From NCBI GenBank assembly GCA_001931875.2, contig MSJH02000817.1:124001-188000 (forward strand): a stretch of DNA of 64,000 nucleotides, given 5' to 3'. The position numbers and the translations under genes were made by a program. The notes under the pieces were generated by a model that did no database searches, was not told the origin of the DNA, and worked only from the letters and a program-made list of their open reading frames with translations. This document shows positions 32,216 to 43,519 of the stretch, piece by piece (the stretch's first letter is position 1; every line of letters starts with the position of its first letter). The stretch is from Byssochlamys sp. IMV 00236 (lineage: Eukaryota > Ascomycota > Eurotiomycetes > Eurotiales > Thermoascaceae).

Positions 32216-34860
32216 ATGAATGGAATTCACAGATTCCTAACCAGAAGGGAGCGACGGAGCAGGCGCGATAAAGAAGAGGTATGGCGCTAGTTTTGGGCCC
32301 GCATCCATGCGGATTCACCACAAAGGAGTCTCCCAGACACAAGAGACTGATTTGTGTCCTTTAGGCCTCGACGATTCTTTCACGCCCCCTATATCGTGGT
32401 CTATTTGCGTCGGAGAATTCTGCATGCCAAGAACAGGAGGAAGAACAGAAGGTCTGCACTCCGAATGATCGATTTTTTTTTTTTGGCACGCAGACTGATC
32501 GAAATATAGGTCAAGCTCCTGGAACAGCGGATTGCTCTTGTTGGAATTACGGGACTCAAAAGCGAACACATTCAATATGCCCTCCGGTCAAAGTCGGCAC
32601 AAGGAGACGTGGACAAGGCGTTCGACTTGCTCCTGTTGCTGGAGGACTCGATCGAAGGAATCATACGCGATTACACACCGAGAATGAAGCTCCTCGGAGC
32701 TGAGAACCGCCAGGGGGTTACATGTTACTTGGATGCACTCCTCTTCGCCATGTTCGCCCGTCTAGACTGTTTCGAAGCCATCCTCTACAAAGTGTTTAGC
32801 GATGAACCGCGTCGGAAGCTGGTAATCATATTGAGGCTATGGGTGAATATGCTGAGGTCAGGAAAACTGATAACAACTGATGTTGTATGTCTTCCAAATA
32901 CTCCTATCCCACGCGTTTGCTGCCCCTAGAAACGTCAGTTCCAGTCGAGCCCTGCTGACATACCACTAGACTAAGCACCTGCAAGATGCGCTTGCCGCTT
33001 GTGGATGGGAGGATGCGGCCCGATTACGGCAGCAGGATGCTTCAGAGGCCTTCACATTCATCACGGAAAAGCTGGAACTTCCTCTTCTCACATTGAAGAT
33101 GGATATTTATCATACCGGTAAGGAAGACGTCAGCGACGACCACAAATTTATCAATGAGCGACTACTAGAGGTAGCCATACCACCTGAAGCCGGGGACGGA
33201 CATTCTGTCACTCTGGAGGATTGCCTGGAAGCATATTTCAACAACCGGATAGAGGTGAAGAGACATATGGAACGACGAAATACCCTTAGGTCCGTGCGGT
33301 CATCAGATTCTATTTCGAAAGGTTTAACCACCCACGTCGAAACAGTGGAAATGGGGTCTTCCTCAAGCCAATCCCCAGTTCAACCATCGTCTCCGCAACC
33401 AGATGAGATGACGCCTTTGTCGTCAGTAGTCGAGCTCACGCGTTCTCGGACTGCCACCTCTGACACGATCACTCGCCGACCGAGTATCGTACAAGAACGC
33501 TTTATACCAGAATCAGATGAGCAGGATGGCGACGGTAAAGGAAGCCTGAATGGCAATCGTCAACTACGAGGGAGACGGGGGACCGTTCGAAAGGAAGTCA
33601 TGATGCCCGCTTGGCAATTCTTCAGCCTGATCCGTAAGTCAACCTTTGAGCTTTTTGGAATATGGTACACGTGATATTAACCTTCTTGAAGCATGGTACA
33701 CAGACAATACACCAGCGAACGACGCTCAGGTCGCAGCACACTTTTCTTCGAAACGACCGATCCTTGGCATGTGTCTGAAGCGTTATTCGATGTTACCCAA
33801 TGGAAAGGCTGTTCGACTGAACACATATATTGACATTCCGATTGAGATCGGTCTTCCTCATTTTATCCAAGATGACAACTTGGAGGCTGAAGGCCCAATA
33901 TACGGAAACTTCAAACTGTCACTGCAGGCAGTCGTATGCCATCGCGGGACGTCGGTCGATTCTGGCCATTATATAGCCCTCGTAAGAGGGACCAGCGCAA
34001 ATGCAGTTCCCCAGAGTGCCAATGGCTCGGATCCACCATCTTACACTCACGACGACGAGGCAAACTACTGGATGCGGTTCGATGACCTGGCTGCTGAGCG
34101 CATTACTCTCGTCGACATTGAAAAGGCATTGAAAGACGAATCTCCGTATCTTCTATTCTACCAAATCCTCCCTATCGATGAAGACCCTGCGGAAGCAAAC
34201 CTTCGGGACAAGCCGCCTTCTTACAGTGAATCGGAGGGTGGCCTGGACATGAGCGCAGAAAAGAGCTCTTTTTCACTTCGTGTGTCGTCAGTGAGCACGA
34301 GTAGCGAGCATGACGAGTATGCCGTGTCGACTACTGAGAGACGGAGTACCGAAATGAGCCCCCCTGATAGACCGCGTACACAGTCTTCCGAACAAGGAGG
34401 CGCCACACATAGCGTGACATTCTCCGAGCCTTCGGGTAACAGCGACTCGGGACATCTCCCAGTGGTCACCGTCTCTGGGACGCCGGCTGAGTCCAAAGGC
34501 AGCGATAATCGAGGATCCTTTTCATTCTCGAGGAGAAGCTCTAGAGCACGCAAGAGCCAGTCACAGAGCCGTGCAGGAAGCCAAGCTGGTGAGAACCGGA
34601 TCAGCGCTACTTTCTCACGGCTTGCGGGACGATTGAGCAGGGAGAAGCTGCCTGGTGATGGCAACGAAACTGATGGAGAAGGCGACGCAAAATTCGAAGC
34701 CGCCATTGAAGAAACGGACGGAGAGCCTCTACCGAGTGAAAGTCCAAATAAGGATAGGGGCTCATGGGGCCGCTTAAAGGACCGAGACAAGGCCAAGGGA
34801 CGGCAGAAGGACAAAGATAGGGGTGAAAAGAACCCGGAGCGTGAGTGTATCGTGATGTGA
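32216..34860 (+). CDS. Ubiquitin-specific protease (USP) with UBA-like N-terminus and C-terminal CaaX box
   Basis: Four exons (32216-32278, 32510-32884, 32970-33633, 33692-34860) give 756 aa. Residues about 35-70 look like a UBA fold (GLKSEHIQYALRSKSAQGD). The Cys box is GAENRQGVTCYLDALLFAM with the nucleophile at Cys93; it departs from the usual GNTCYxNS. The QQD box is RLRQQDASEAF. The His box is GTSVDSGHYIALVRG with His460, followed by YWMRFDDLAAERI. A long Ser/Arg-rich linker interrupts the catalytic domain (about 290-355). After residue 500 the tail is disordered and highly charged. The protein ends in CIVM, a CaaX box predicted to be prenylated, suggesting membrane attachment. Exon 1 (63 nt) and the 231-nt first intron are the least certain parts. 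Confidence 0.88.
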
Positions 34861-35550
34861 AGAAGTTGAGAAATGGCTGCTTGGAAGAGACAGGCAGGTG
34901 GAATTCTTTTTTTGGTGCTTACAGTAACGATACCCGTTTTTCGCAATGATGGTGGATTTTAGAATCGGCTGGTTTTATTGGACTCTTCGAGTAGACAGAT
35001 TTTCTCTTTTGGGTCTTGGGCTTTTGTTGTAATTAGCGAGTTTGTAATGGCTGAGCGTGCGGTTTATGTAACAACTAGTGACGAAGTATGCTATTAGAAG
35101 GATCAATAAAAGATCAAAATTGGGCACAACAATTTGTGTGTTTGTCTGATACTACTATGTAGCAGCAGCTAATCGATATTTTGGATCATATTCCTACCGA
35201 AATTGTCCAGATAAGTAACACGAACAGAACAATAGGTAGTCGGCACACGAGGTGAATAATGATACTTCTTTCTACCCACAACCATGAAAGGGAAAATCTT
35301 TGAGTTTCATTCTCCTGTCTTCCTTAAACGCGAGAACTATCAGCCTGGACATCCATCATTCCATTCTTCCTTCTCATCATTATCATCAGACACTCAACCC
35401 AGACTACATATCCAGACAAAACACCAACTACAACGCCAACTCAAGACTTGATTTGAGCCCAGACACCCGACTCCAGACCACAAGAAATAGAATCCAGCCA
35501 TACCTGCAAGAAACACAACAATTACCAACTCCATACCCATACCCATAACC
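34861..35550. other. Intergenic, upstream of the small membrane protein gene
   Basis: About 690 bp between two plus-strand genes. A pyrimidine- and CA-rich leader-like region precedes 35551. No gene seen. Confidence 0.4.
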
Positions 35551-36264
35551 ATGTCTACTACTACGACCGCATCAACCCCAACCCCAAACCATCATCAACC
35601 GGTCCCGCATCCGATCCTCATCCCGCTCATTCCGTCATTAGCGCTCCTGGCAGCGTTTATATTGGTTATTTATTTGAACCGGGAGGCCTTTTCGTGTTTG
35701 AGAGCTCGGTCTGATGGATATGTGCATGCGGATAGGGATGAGGGAGGACGTGCCTATGAATCTCGAAAGATGGGGAAGAAGAAGAAGCAGCAGGGGAGGA
35801 CCAGGGGCGATAGGATGGCAAGGCTGGGATTGCGATCGAGGATGAAGTCTAGGTCTGATGAAGATGATGGGATTGAAATGCGGCCGCTTATGAGGAATGG
35901 AATGGAGAATGGAACTACTTCCTCTTCTGTGAAGCATGAGGAAGAAGAAGAAGAAGAAGAGGCAAGCGAACACGAGCATGAATCCGAATCCGAACCCTTC
36001 TTCATACCATCCGATTCTTCATCTCTTGCCTCTTCCTCGAACTCAGGCGATGATATCGACACCGACCCCTTATCGTCCCTCTCGAAATACTTCGATCCAC
36101 GAACCCACGTCCTTCTGTCCAAATATAAAGATCCTCCGTCCCCCGTTACAGATACATGGGAGATAGAACTGCGTCATCGAATTCGTGAGGGAGGGAGTGT
36201 TATAGCGTGGGTGGATTACGTGGTTGATTGTGTCGCGGAGTGGTGGGAGGGTATGAGTATGTGA
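35551..36264 (+). CDS. Hypothetical single-pass membrane protein
   Basis: Intronless frame of 237 aa from an ATG in an AACC context after a CA-rich leader. The N-terminus is Thr/Pro rich. Residues about 20-42 (ILIPLIPSLALLAAFILVIYL) form one clear membrane helix, followed by basic residues (KKKKQQGRTRGDR), an acidic run of Glu, and a Ser/Asp-rich tail. The C-terminal 45 residues are less biased (DTWEIELRHRIREGG, WVDYVVDCVAEWWEG) and probably the conserved part. No family recognised. The basic residues after the helix suggest a short N-terminus outside and a cytosolic tail; this is inference. Confidence 0.7.
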   Translation: MSTTTTASTPTPNHHQPVPHPILIPLIPSLALLAAFILVIYLNREAFSCLRARSDGYVHADRDEGGRAYESRKMGKKKKQQGRTRGDRMARLGLRSRMKSRSDEDDGIEMRPLMRNGMENGTTSSSVKHEEEEEEEEASEHEHESESEPFFIPSDSSSLASSSNSGDDIDTDPLSSLSKYFDPRTHVLLSKYKDPPSPVTDTWEIELRHRIREGGSVIAWVDYVVDCVAEWWEGMSM

Positions 36265-36973
36265 GGAGTTATGGAGTCGTTTTGTTTAGATACCTAGTGG
36301 AATTGTTACTGGTTCTGGATGTGTAGGGTCGTGATGATTGGTAATTATGATATTAATAAAAATAATTGATGTGTTGATGTGTGTGATGAGCATGCTATGT
36401 ATGTATATATAATCGTGGCGGCACGAACCATGGGAACCGGAAAGTAAGTATATGGTACAGCGGAATCAACGGCAGGGTTACTTACCAAACCCCAGATATC
36501 GGCTCCCGAAGTAGCCGGGTGGCCACTTTCAGGAACGGTTTATGGTACCAAGGTCTTGAATTTAGGTTGTTGCTTTGGGATTAGACTTAAGCACCACCAG
36601 CAGTATTCGGATCCCGCGACTATTGGAGTATAGACAATGCACATTGATAGCACCTGGTACTTCATTCTTCAGTTCGTACTAATATTTCCCGGAACGGTTT
36701 TGATTCCAGAACTATAGGCTCGGTCGGCGTGAAGTGCGCACATCAGGAGATAGGATATCAAGACTGTCATGGAGCTAGCTAAGTCTATGTCCAGTGTATA
36801 TGGGTATTCTCAAAATCTATCGTCACATGGCCTCGAGTCAGACCTTCTATCATCACTGCGGTTCATCGTGCCCGAGTCGGACCCGGTTTCTTCTCCGCTT
36901 TTCTATGTTTATGTTTTCGCTTCAAGCAAAACCGTTGCTGGCGTGTACCCGACGAAAAGAATAAACGAGCCTT
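36265..36973. other. Intergenic between convergent genes
   Basis: About 710 bp with the 3' ends of the membrane-protein gene (+) and the SDR gene (-). No coding signal or repeat of note. Confidence 0.4.
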
Positions 36974-37971
<998 letters not shown>

Positions 37972-40021
37972 TGTGAAGACTGAAGCGATTGCTAGTGAAA
38001 TGAGGGGCAAACAAATGCACGAACAGATCTGTATGAGTGACAATGAGGCGGAAAGCTATCCTTTATTAATAGATAGACAGGGCCGGCCCGAAGCGAATAA
38101 TATATAGAAGTACTCCAGTGAAAATGAGGGGTCAACCCGAAGCTTTGGCGGGGTTATCGGAGTGGGCTGCGACAAGTGCGTCGTCATAATATACGCTAGA
38201 ATGATACGAGCAGCGGAGTTTAATGCGTTGCTATCCATCCTGACAGGCCAACAAATAATAATAATATTGACTAGTGCTCGAAGTCGGTGGAAACATTTGG
38301 TCTGCCGCTATCCCCAGACTCGGTCAGCATAGCGCGATTACCTGTTATGTGTTGCAGCGGAGGAGTCGCGAAGTACACAACTCTTGATCTGCACCAAACC
38401 ATGCGCATTGCTGCCCACGAGGCTTTATCCGTGCAGCTCGTCTCTGCATTGGGGGAGAGGGAACACGAGGCGATGGTCTCGCCAGGAGAGACGGTGAGCT
38501 GGAGATGCGGGCTCAATAGCACGCAGTTTTTCTCCGGTCGGAGTGTCTGGTACCTTAGGTACCTATATCCGGCATTCCCACCACGACGTATAGAAGCAAC
38601 AACACCTCGTCCGAGTATGGTACATCACCCAAGGTCCTCTATATAGCTAGAACTTCTGGATGAAATCAGAGGCGTTGCAGCTGCAGACCCCAGGAAATCT
38701 TGCAGACCGCTCTTTGAGTCCGTACGAATGTGCCGGGCGAAAAGCGGCGTGGTGTTCCCATTTCTGACGCTCATCCCGTCTGGAGGACAGCCAAAGTGCT
38801 CGCTGACACCGTTAGCGATGTCCCCAGAGCGAGAGCGGCGACGTCAGTCCGGGATAGCTACCCTCTAGAAAGCAGACTATTATTTCTCTCATCCGGGGAG
38901 CTGGTGAGCGACGTAGGCGAGACCAATACAAGTAGACAAACCGGGCAAATAAACAGGCCGAGCAGAAAGATTGGGACGTGGCGCAAGAAGTGGATCTAGC
39001 GACAGAGACGGGCTGGGGATTAATCTTATTTGGAGGAGTTGGATGGCGATGGACTTGATGGACTCATGGAGGGACAGAGGGAGAAGAGATGGCGGGGAGT
39101 GCAAAGGTGGTCACGGGGTTGGGCTGGCTTCTCCGCTCGAACTACCTAGGTAGCAGAATAAGTAGAAAATATAACTAGTAATAGGATACCTACCTATTAT
39201 TGTTGATGGTTGTTCCTCGCAGCATCGAGTCAGACAGCTTCGATATGACAGATCTTATCGACCCGATAACCCCATTCTGCTTGATGTCTAATGATTAATC
39301 CCGATGGCATTCCGCGGCATCTGTCCAAAATATGCGATGTTTCGTGCATCCCGTGCTCGAGCAAGTACAGTAGTGATGTGCCAACGGCCTACGTACGGTG
39401 CCGTTGATCAAGACGAGGCAACCGGTTTCTCGTCTGATTGGTATCGTCCCTTCTAGCATTCCTAGTATATCCTTTCCATCTTGAAGACTCAAGATGCAAT
39501 GGATTATGGTTGATCGCACTGCTGTCAATGGAACCGGCCGCCATCGGTTTCTATCCTCGCCCCAGCCTCACCCTCCATCTTAGGTCTCTTCCCTGGGATA
39601 ATCAATGGCACGGGATGCATAACACACTGTTTCTTCCCTAATGCAGAAATCACATGGACCGTTCGTGAAGAAAATGATGTTATAGGGATGTGCCGTCCGG
39701 CTGTGACCAGCATTCTTCACGCGCTGAGCCGACGCAACCCACATTCCAACACATGGACTGGAGGAGCACCGGACCACCACAACAAAGGAGTCAGCGCACT
39801 GTGTTACTGGCATGGCCTTCGATGTTTTCCTCATCAATCGTTTCACGCCGCCGCCGCCGTTGTCTTCCATGACATCCCCCCTCCAGCATCAAAGGTAAGT
39901 ACGGTACGAGAGCTCCCATTGAGCTCCGTCGAGTACGGAGTTGGCATGACCACGCCATCCCGCCTCTGAGAACTGTCGACAAGAGAAGGAGTGGAGAGAA
40001 AGGAGCGCGGAGCAAGACAAG
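37972..40021. promoter_or_regulatory. 2-kb divergent intergenic region
   Basis: Upstream of both the SDR gene (-) and the 885-aa gene (+). Holds a 15-bp palindrome GGTACCTTAGGTACC at 38549-38563 and a 12-bp palindrome CTACCTAGGTAG at 39142-39153. On the minus strand TATATATT near 38098-38105 may be the SDR TATA box, about 127 bp from its ATG. Several short open frames occur on both strands but none has recognisable protein character. Confidence 0.45.
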
Positions 40022-42679
40022 ATGGTCGCCGTCACAACCGTCATCGCCATTGCAGTGAGCTGCTCGGTCCTGTTCATCGTGGCCGTGTCCGTTGGGATAG
40101 TCGTCTGGTTACGCCTTCGACATGATCGACTATCACTGGCGATGGCTGAGGCCAGAGGAGTGAGATACACGCGTCGTTCTCATAGCGCACTCGGCAGTAT
40201 CACCGATCTCTCACGGGACATCTCTTCGTTGCGATCCCACGGACAGCTCCCCTATGCGATTCCCTATGAGTGGACGCTGCTGGGGTCCAAGGAAAGCTTT
40301 CATTCTCCAAAAAAGTTACAACAAAACAGCGGTACAGAGAAGGTCCAGAAGAGAAAATCTCTGCGACATACACTATCCAAAGCAAAATCGCAACGGGGAC
40401 TGCTCCAGAAGCCGATCCCTCTTAGTTCCCTGACGACAATGCCAACCATGACAACAATGACAGACATGTCAGAGAAGGCCCCAACAATCAAAGAACCCGA
40501 TCCAAAGGAAAAGGAGCCTGTATCGACTATAGAAGGCGTTTCAGAGCTCCCTGCAGAACAGACTCCGCCGCATACTCCTGGCAGGGAGAAGGAAAAAGAG
40601 AGCATTCCAGACCTTATGTCAGGTCGTCCAGCATCAACCGCCTGGCCTCTAGCCGTTCAAGCACAACGGTCGAGTATGATGCCGCAGTTTGACAGTCAGT
40701 TTGGGATGCTTGAATGTCCATCTTTGAGGGTACACGGGGGCAGTATTACTGCACAGTCTCCAGGAGCAGCCCCAGAGCAGCCAATGCCGCCTCCGCCAGT
40801 TGCTCACCTACCAAACCGCTATTACATGACCAAAAACGATTCCCTAATGCGATTGTCATCGTTGAGTTTGGACACCGCTGATAGCTCCATTCTGGACGAT
40901 GGCAGGAGAACTTCACTGTCGGGGGACAGCGAGTGGAACTCGCCAGCTTTGCCACCATGTCCAACATTCGGCTCATACAATCAATACACTGCAGCATCGA
41001 CAGATCGAAATGCCAGCCGCTTTGCTGCAGAGAGAGGTTCTCTTTCTCGCAGACAACCTTCGCTCAATCTCCAATTCACTCATCCCGCGCCTAACTATCA
41101 TCGCAGAACGGACCCGATGGGATATTCTCCCCGTAGGAGTCTGACGACCCGACAACCTGGTTATCCGCTGGAAAGAATCAGTGAGATTCCACGCAGGAGC
41201 GGCACAGTCCTCGCGCCTCCACGTCGCCGGGAGACTGCTTCTACCCGACCGAGATCGCAAACCACCAGCGCACATCCTTCTCCCAACTCGTCACCCATAT
41301 TCTCAACCACTGTCGGTCGAGATACATTCACCCAATACCAAGTCCCTCCGCCACAAAGACATACAATGTACGACGGCCACCGGGCAAGAACAGACCAATT
41401 AATTGATCCCGCCATACTCAGAGTCATCACAAGGGGCGATAGTATTCCTGACAATACGATGGCAACCCAATCATTGAATAACAGCGGCTTACGCTTGAGA
41501 GATAGCCCAGGAAAGGCGCCCCTCCATTCAGCTCTGAAAGGCTCACAGGCCGCCCGCAAGGGACATAGAAGGCAGAACTGCGTGCGCATATCGATACATC
41601 CGCCAATCACTTTTGGAGGGCCAGTATTTTCGCCTATGATCGAAGAACCCGAGGATATCTATGATCTTGAGAAGGGCAAGGGTAGAATATCCGATCCGCC
41701 TGGTTCGAACCGCAGTTCATTCGCCTCCCAGAGCAGTCCATCGAAACGCCGTAGCCGACACCAGTCAGCTGATGTTGCTCAGATAATTTCTCAAAAACTG
41801 GCAGAATCCCCAGACGTCAACTCTCACCAAGCTTCGTCGAATACGTCCCGCAAAAGGAGACATTCGCCGAGCGAATTTGGCGATGACCCTTTCAAGGGCG
41901 ACAACGGAAAGGGTGTTCCCGAGATGTTCTCTTCTGCTTCTTCTTTGGGATATAGCCTGTCGAGAACACCATCTCCGCAGAAGACGGAACCTTTGTGGAC
42001 AATTCCCTACGATCCGATTTCTCCCAAGTTGTTCACCAACTCTCCCGTAGGTAGTCCACGACGTTCGGCGGTCAGAGGGCCTCGAAGCCAACCCGCCAAG
42101 TCAGCGAGAAATAGCGTTTCCTCTGTAGGGACTGTGAATTCGGCAGCAGTGTCACCACTTTTTGGATCAAGGAACAGAAATCCTCCCTCGAGACGTCCGA
42201 GCAACAAGGATAGCGGCAAACCGACCATAGCACAACGTCGATTAAACACCGAAACCAAGGACCTGACTCTGGAGCATATCCGCAATCTGTCGAAAGGGAA
42301 CAGCTACACCCCAAGCCCTCGTATGATGCCGGGTATGACAAAGAAAGGCCTTGCCACAAGTGCCAGTGATATCAGTATCTGGGAGGATGCCAGCGTAACG
42401 ACATCACCCACTAAACTGTCACCAACGAAGGGGACCACGTTGTCTCCAATCGGCTCGGAAGATCTAGACACCTTTAACACCAACGCCATAGCTTCACCCA
42501 GGACCGAACCACCACCCATTGCAGGCAAGAAAAGAAGCAGAGCATCTGTCATGTCGACGGAGAGCAGCACACCACAAGGCTTTACGCTCACAACGCCCAA
42601 GGGCAAGACGATGGGCCTAGGTATTGGATGTGCAACGCCGGCGAGTCTATACGATCGAGACGGCTTTCTGAAGGAATAA
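40022..42679 (+). CDS. Large hypothetical protein with N-terminal membrane anchor
   Basis: Intronless, 885 aa. Residues about 5-30 (AIAVSCSVLFIVAVSVGIVVW) form a signal anchor followed by Arg-rich RLRHDR, so the bulk is probably cytosolic. The rest is low complexity and Ser/Pro/Arg rich. Short blocks look conserved: YAIPYEWTLLGSKESFH early, KGHRRQNCVRISIHPP in the middle, and GFTLTTPKGKTMGLGIGC near the end. Many SP and TP sites suggest phosphorylation. No catalytic domain is seen. The pattern is that of fungal-specific, membrane-anchored, disordered proteins of unknown function. Start: first ATG of the frame, directly before the membrane helix. A 20-N gap follows 27 bp after the stop. Confidence 0.8.
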   Translation: MVAVTTVIAIAVSCSVLFIVAVSVGIVVWLRLRHDRLSLAMAEARGVRYTRRSHSALGSITDLSRDISSLRSHGQLPYAIPYEWTLLGSKESFHSPKKLQQNSGTEKVQKRKSLRHTLSKAKSQRGLLQKPIPLSSLTTMPTMTTMTDMSEKAPTIKEPDPKEKEPVSTIEGVSELPAEQTPPHTPGREKEKESIPDLMSGRPASTAWPLAVQAQRSSMMPQFDSQFGMLECPSLRVHGGSITAQSPGAAPEQPMPPPPVAHLPNRYYMTKNDSLMRLSSLSLDTADSSILDDGRRTSLSGDSEWNSPALPPCPTFGSYNQYTAASTDRNASRFAAERGSLSRRQPSLNLQFTHPAPNYHRRTDPMGYSPRRSLTTRQPGYPLERISEIPRRSGTVLAPPRRRETASTRPRSQTTSAHPSPNSSPIFSTTVGRDTFTQYQVPPPQRHTMYDGHRARTDQLIDPAILRVITRGDSIPDNTMATQSLNNSGLRLRDSPGKAPLHSALKGSQAARKGHRRQNCVRISIHPPITFGGPVFSPMIEEPEDIYDLEKGKGRISDPPGSNRSSFASQSSPSKRRSRHQSADVAQIISQKLAESPDVNSHQASSNTSRKRRHSPSEFGDDPFKGDNGKGVPEMFSSASSLGYSLSRTPSPQKTEPLWTIPYDPISPKLFTNSPVGSPRRSAVRGPRSQPAKSARNSVSSVGTVNSAAVSPLFGSRNRNPPSRRPSNKDSGKPTIAQRRLNTETKDLTLEHIRNLSKGNSYTPSPRMMPGMTKKGLATSASDISIWEDASVTTSPTKLSPTKGTTLSPIGSEDLDTFNTNAIASPRTEPPPIAGKKRSRASVMSTESSTPQGFTLTTPKGKTMGLGIGCATPASLYDRDGFLKE

Positions 42680-42706
42680 TCAACAACACTCCTTTTTTTT
42701 TTTTTT

Positions 42707-42726
42707 NNNNNNNNNNNNNNNNNNNN
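42707..42726. other. Assembly gap (20 N) in a poly-T tract
   Basis: Twenty undetermined bases flanked by T runs, probably a homopolymer of uncertain length in the 3' UTR of the preceding gene. Confidence 0.95.
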
Positions 42727-43519
42727 TTTTCAACTGATTGCATGTGGAACCATGTTTGGCTTCATATTTTCTTGCTAACCCAGTTGGGGTCTTATCGGCG
42801 CATGTCAGCCGGAGTTTATCTCTTCTTCTTCTTCTTATTCATTGTGTTCTATTACCCCCATTCTGTTCACTCCCGATTTTATTTTAATACTTCGAGTACT
42901 TGCGTTGCAGCGCTTGATTTGTGCTCGTGTCGAGACTTCAGTTTTAACAAGAATACGCTTGCAACATCTTGCTAGTGATGTTTAGATAGGTGCATCGTAT
43001 GTAGTAAATTAAATTATCTAGTGTCATATGCTAAGAAGAGCCCAGGAACCAAGTCTGTAGTAGGGTGTACTTAGCAAATTGCCTTTCAGATAATGATAAG
43101 TATACTCTTTTTGAAATTGCTTACTCAACCTCAGCTCAATATTATCTAGGTCCAGAAAATGACGCTTTTTGAGAAGTTTCTTACTACCCCACCTGCTCAC
43201 ACCTTCCTAGAAGGGAAAGCTGAGCATAACCACTGAAAAGAGCTCATATTACCGCCCGCCTCTTTTCTAGGGGAAGGTAGGCTTGGATACTAAAAGACAC
43301 CTCTTGCTGCTTTTGGCGGGTAGGGGTTTACTTCTTTACTGATGCCTTACGGAAGATACTCGGGGAGAATTCGATAAGTATGTAGCCAGTCATACAACCA
43401 GATATAAACAACCTCTCTACTTTTGTCAACCTAGATCTTACTCTGGTTTCCTACCATAAACCGCCCAACTAAAAGAGTTAGCAACATTCCACCAGAACCA
43501 AAATCACTCGAGCATTGCC
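42727..43519. other. Intergenic between convergent genes
   Basis: About 790 bp, AT-rich, with the 3' regions of the 885-aa gene (+) and the LaeA-like gene (-). No gene seen. Confidence 0.4.

Noticed and set aside
37972..38043. Upstream in-frame start for the SDR gene adding a hydrophobic leader
   Set aside because: The internal start matches the usual length of the family, and a secreted SDR of this type is not expected.
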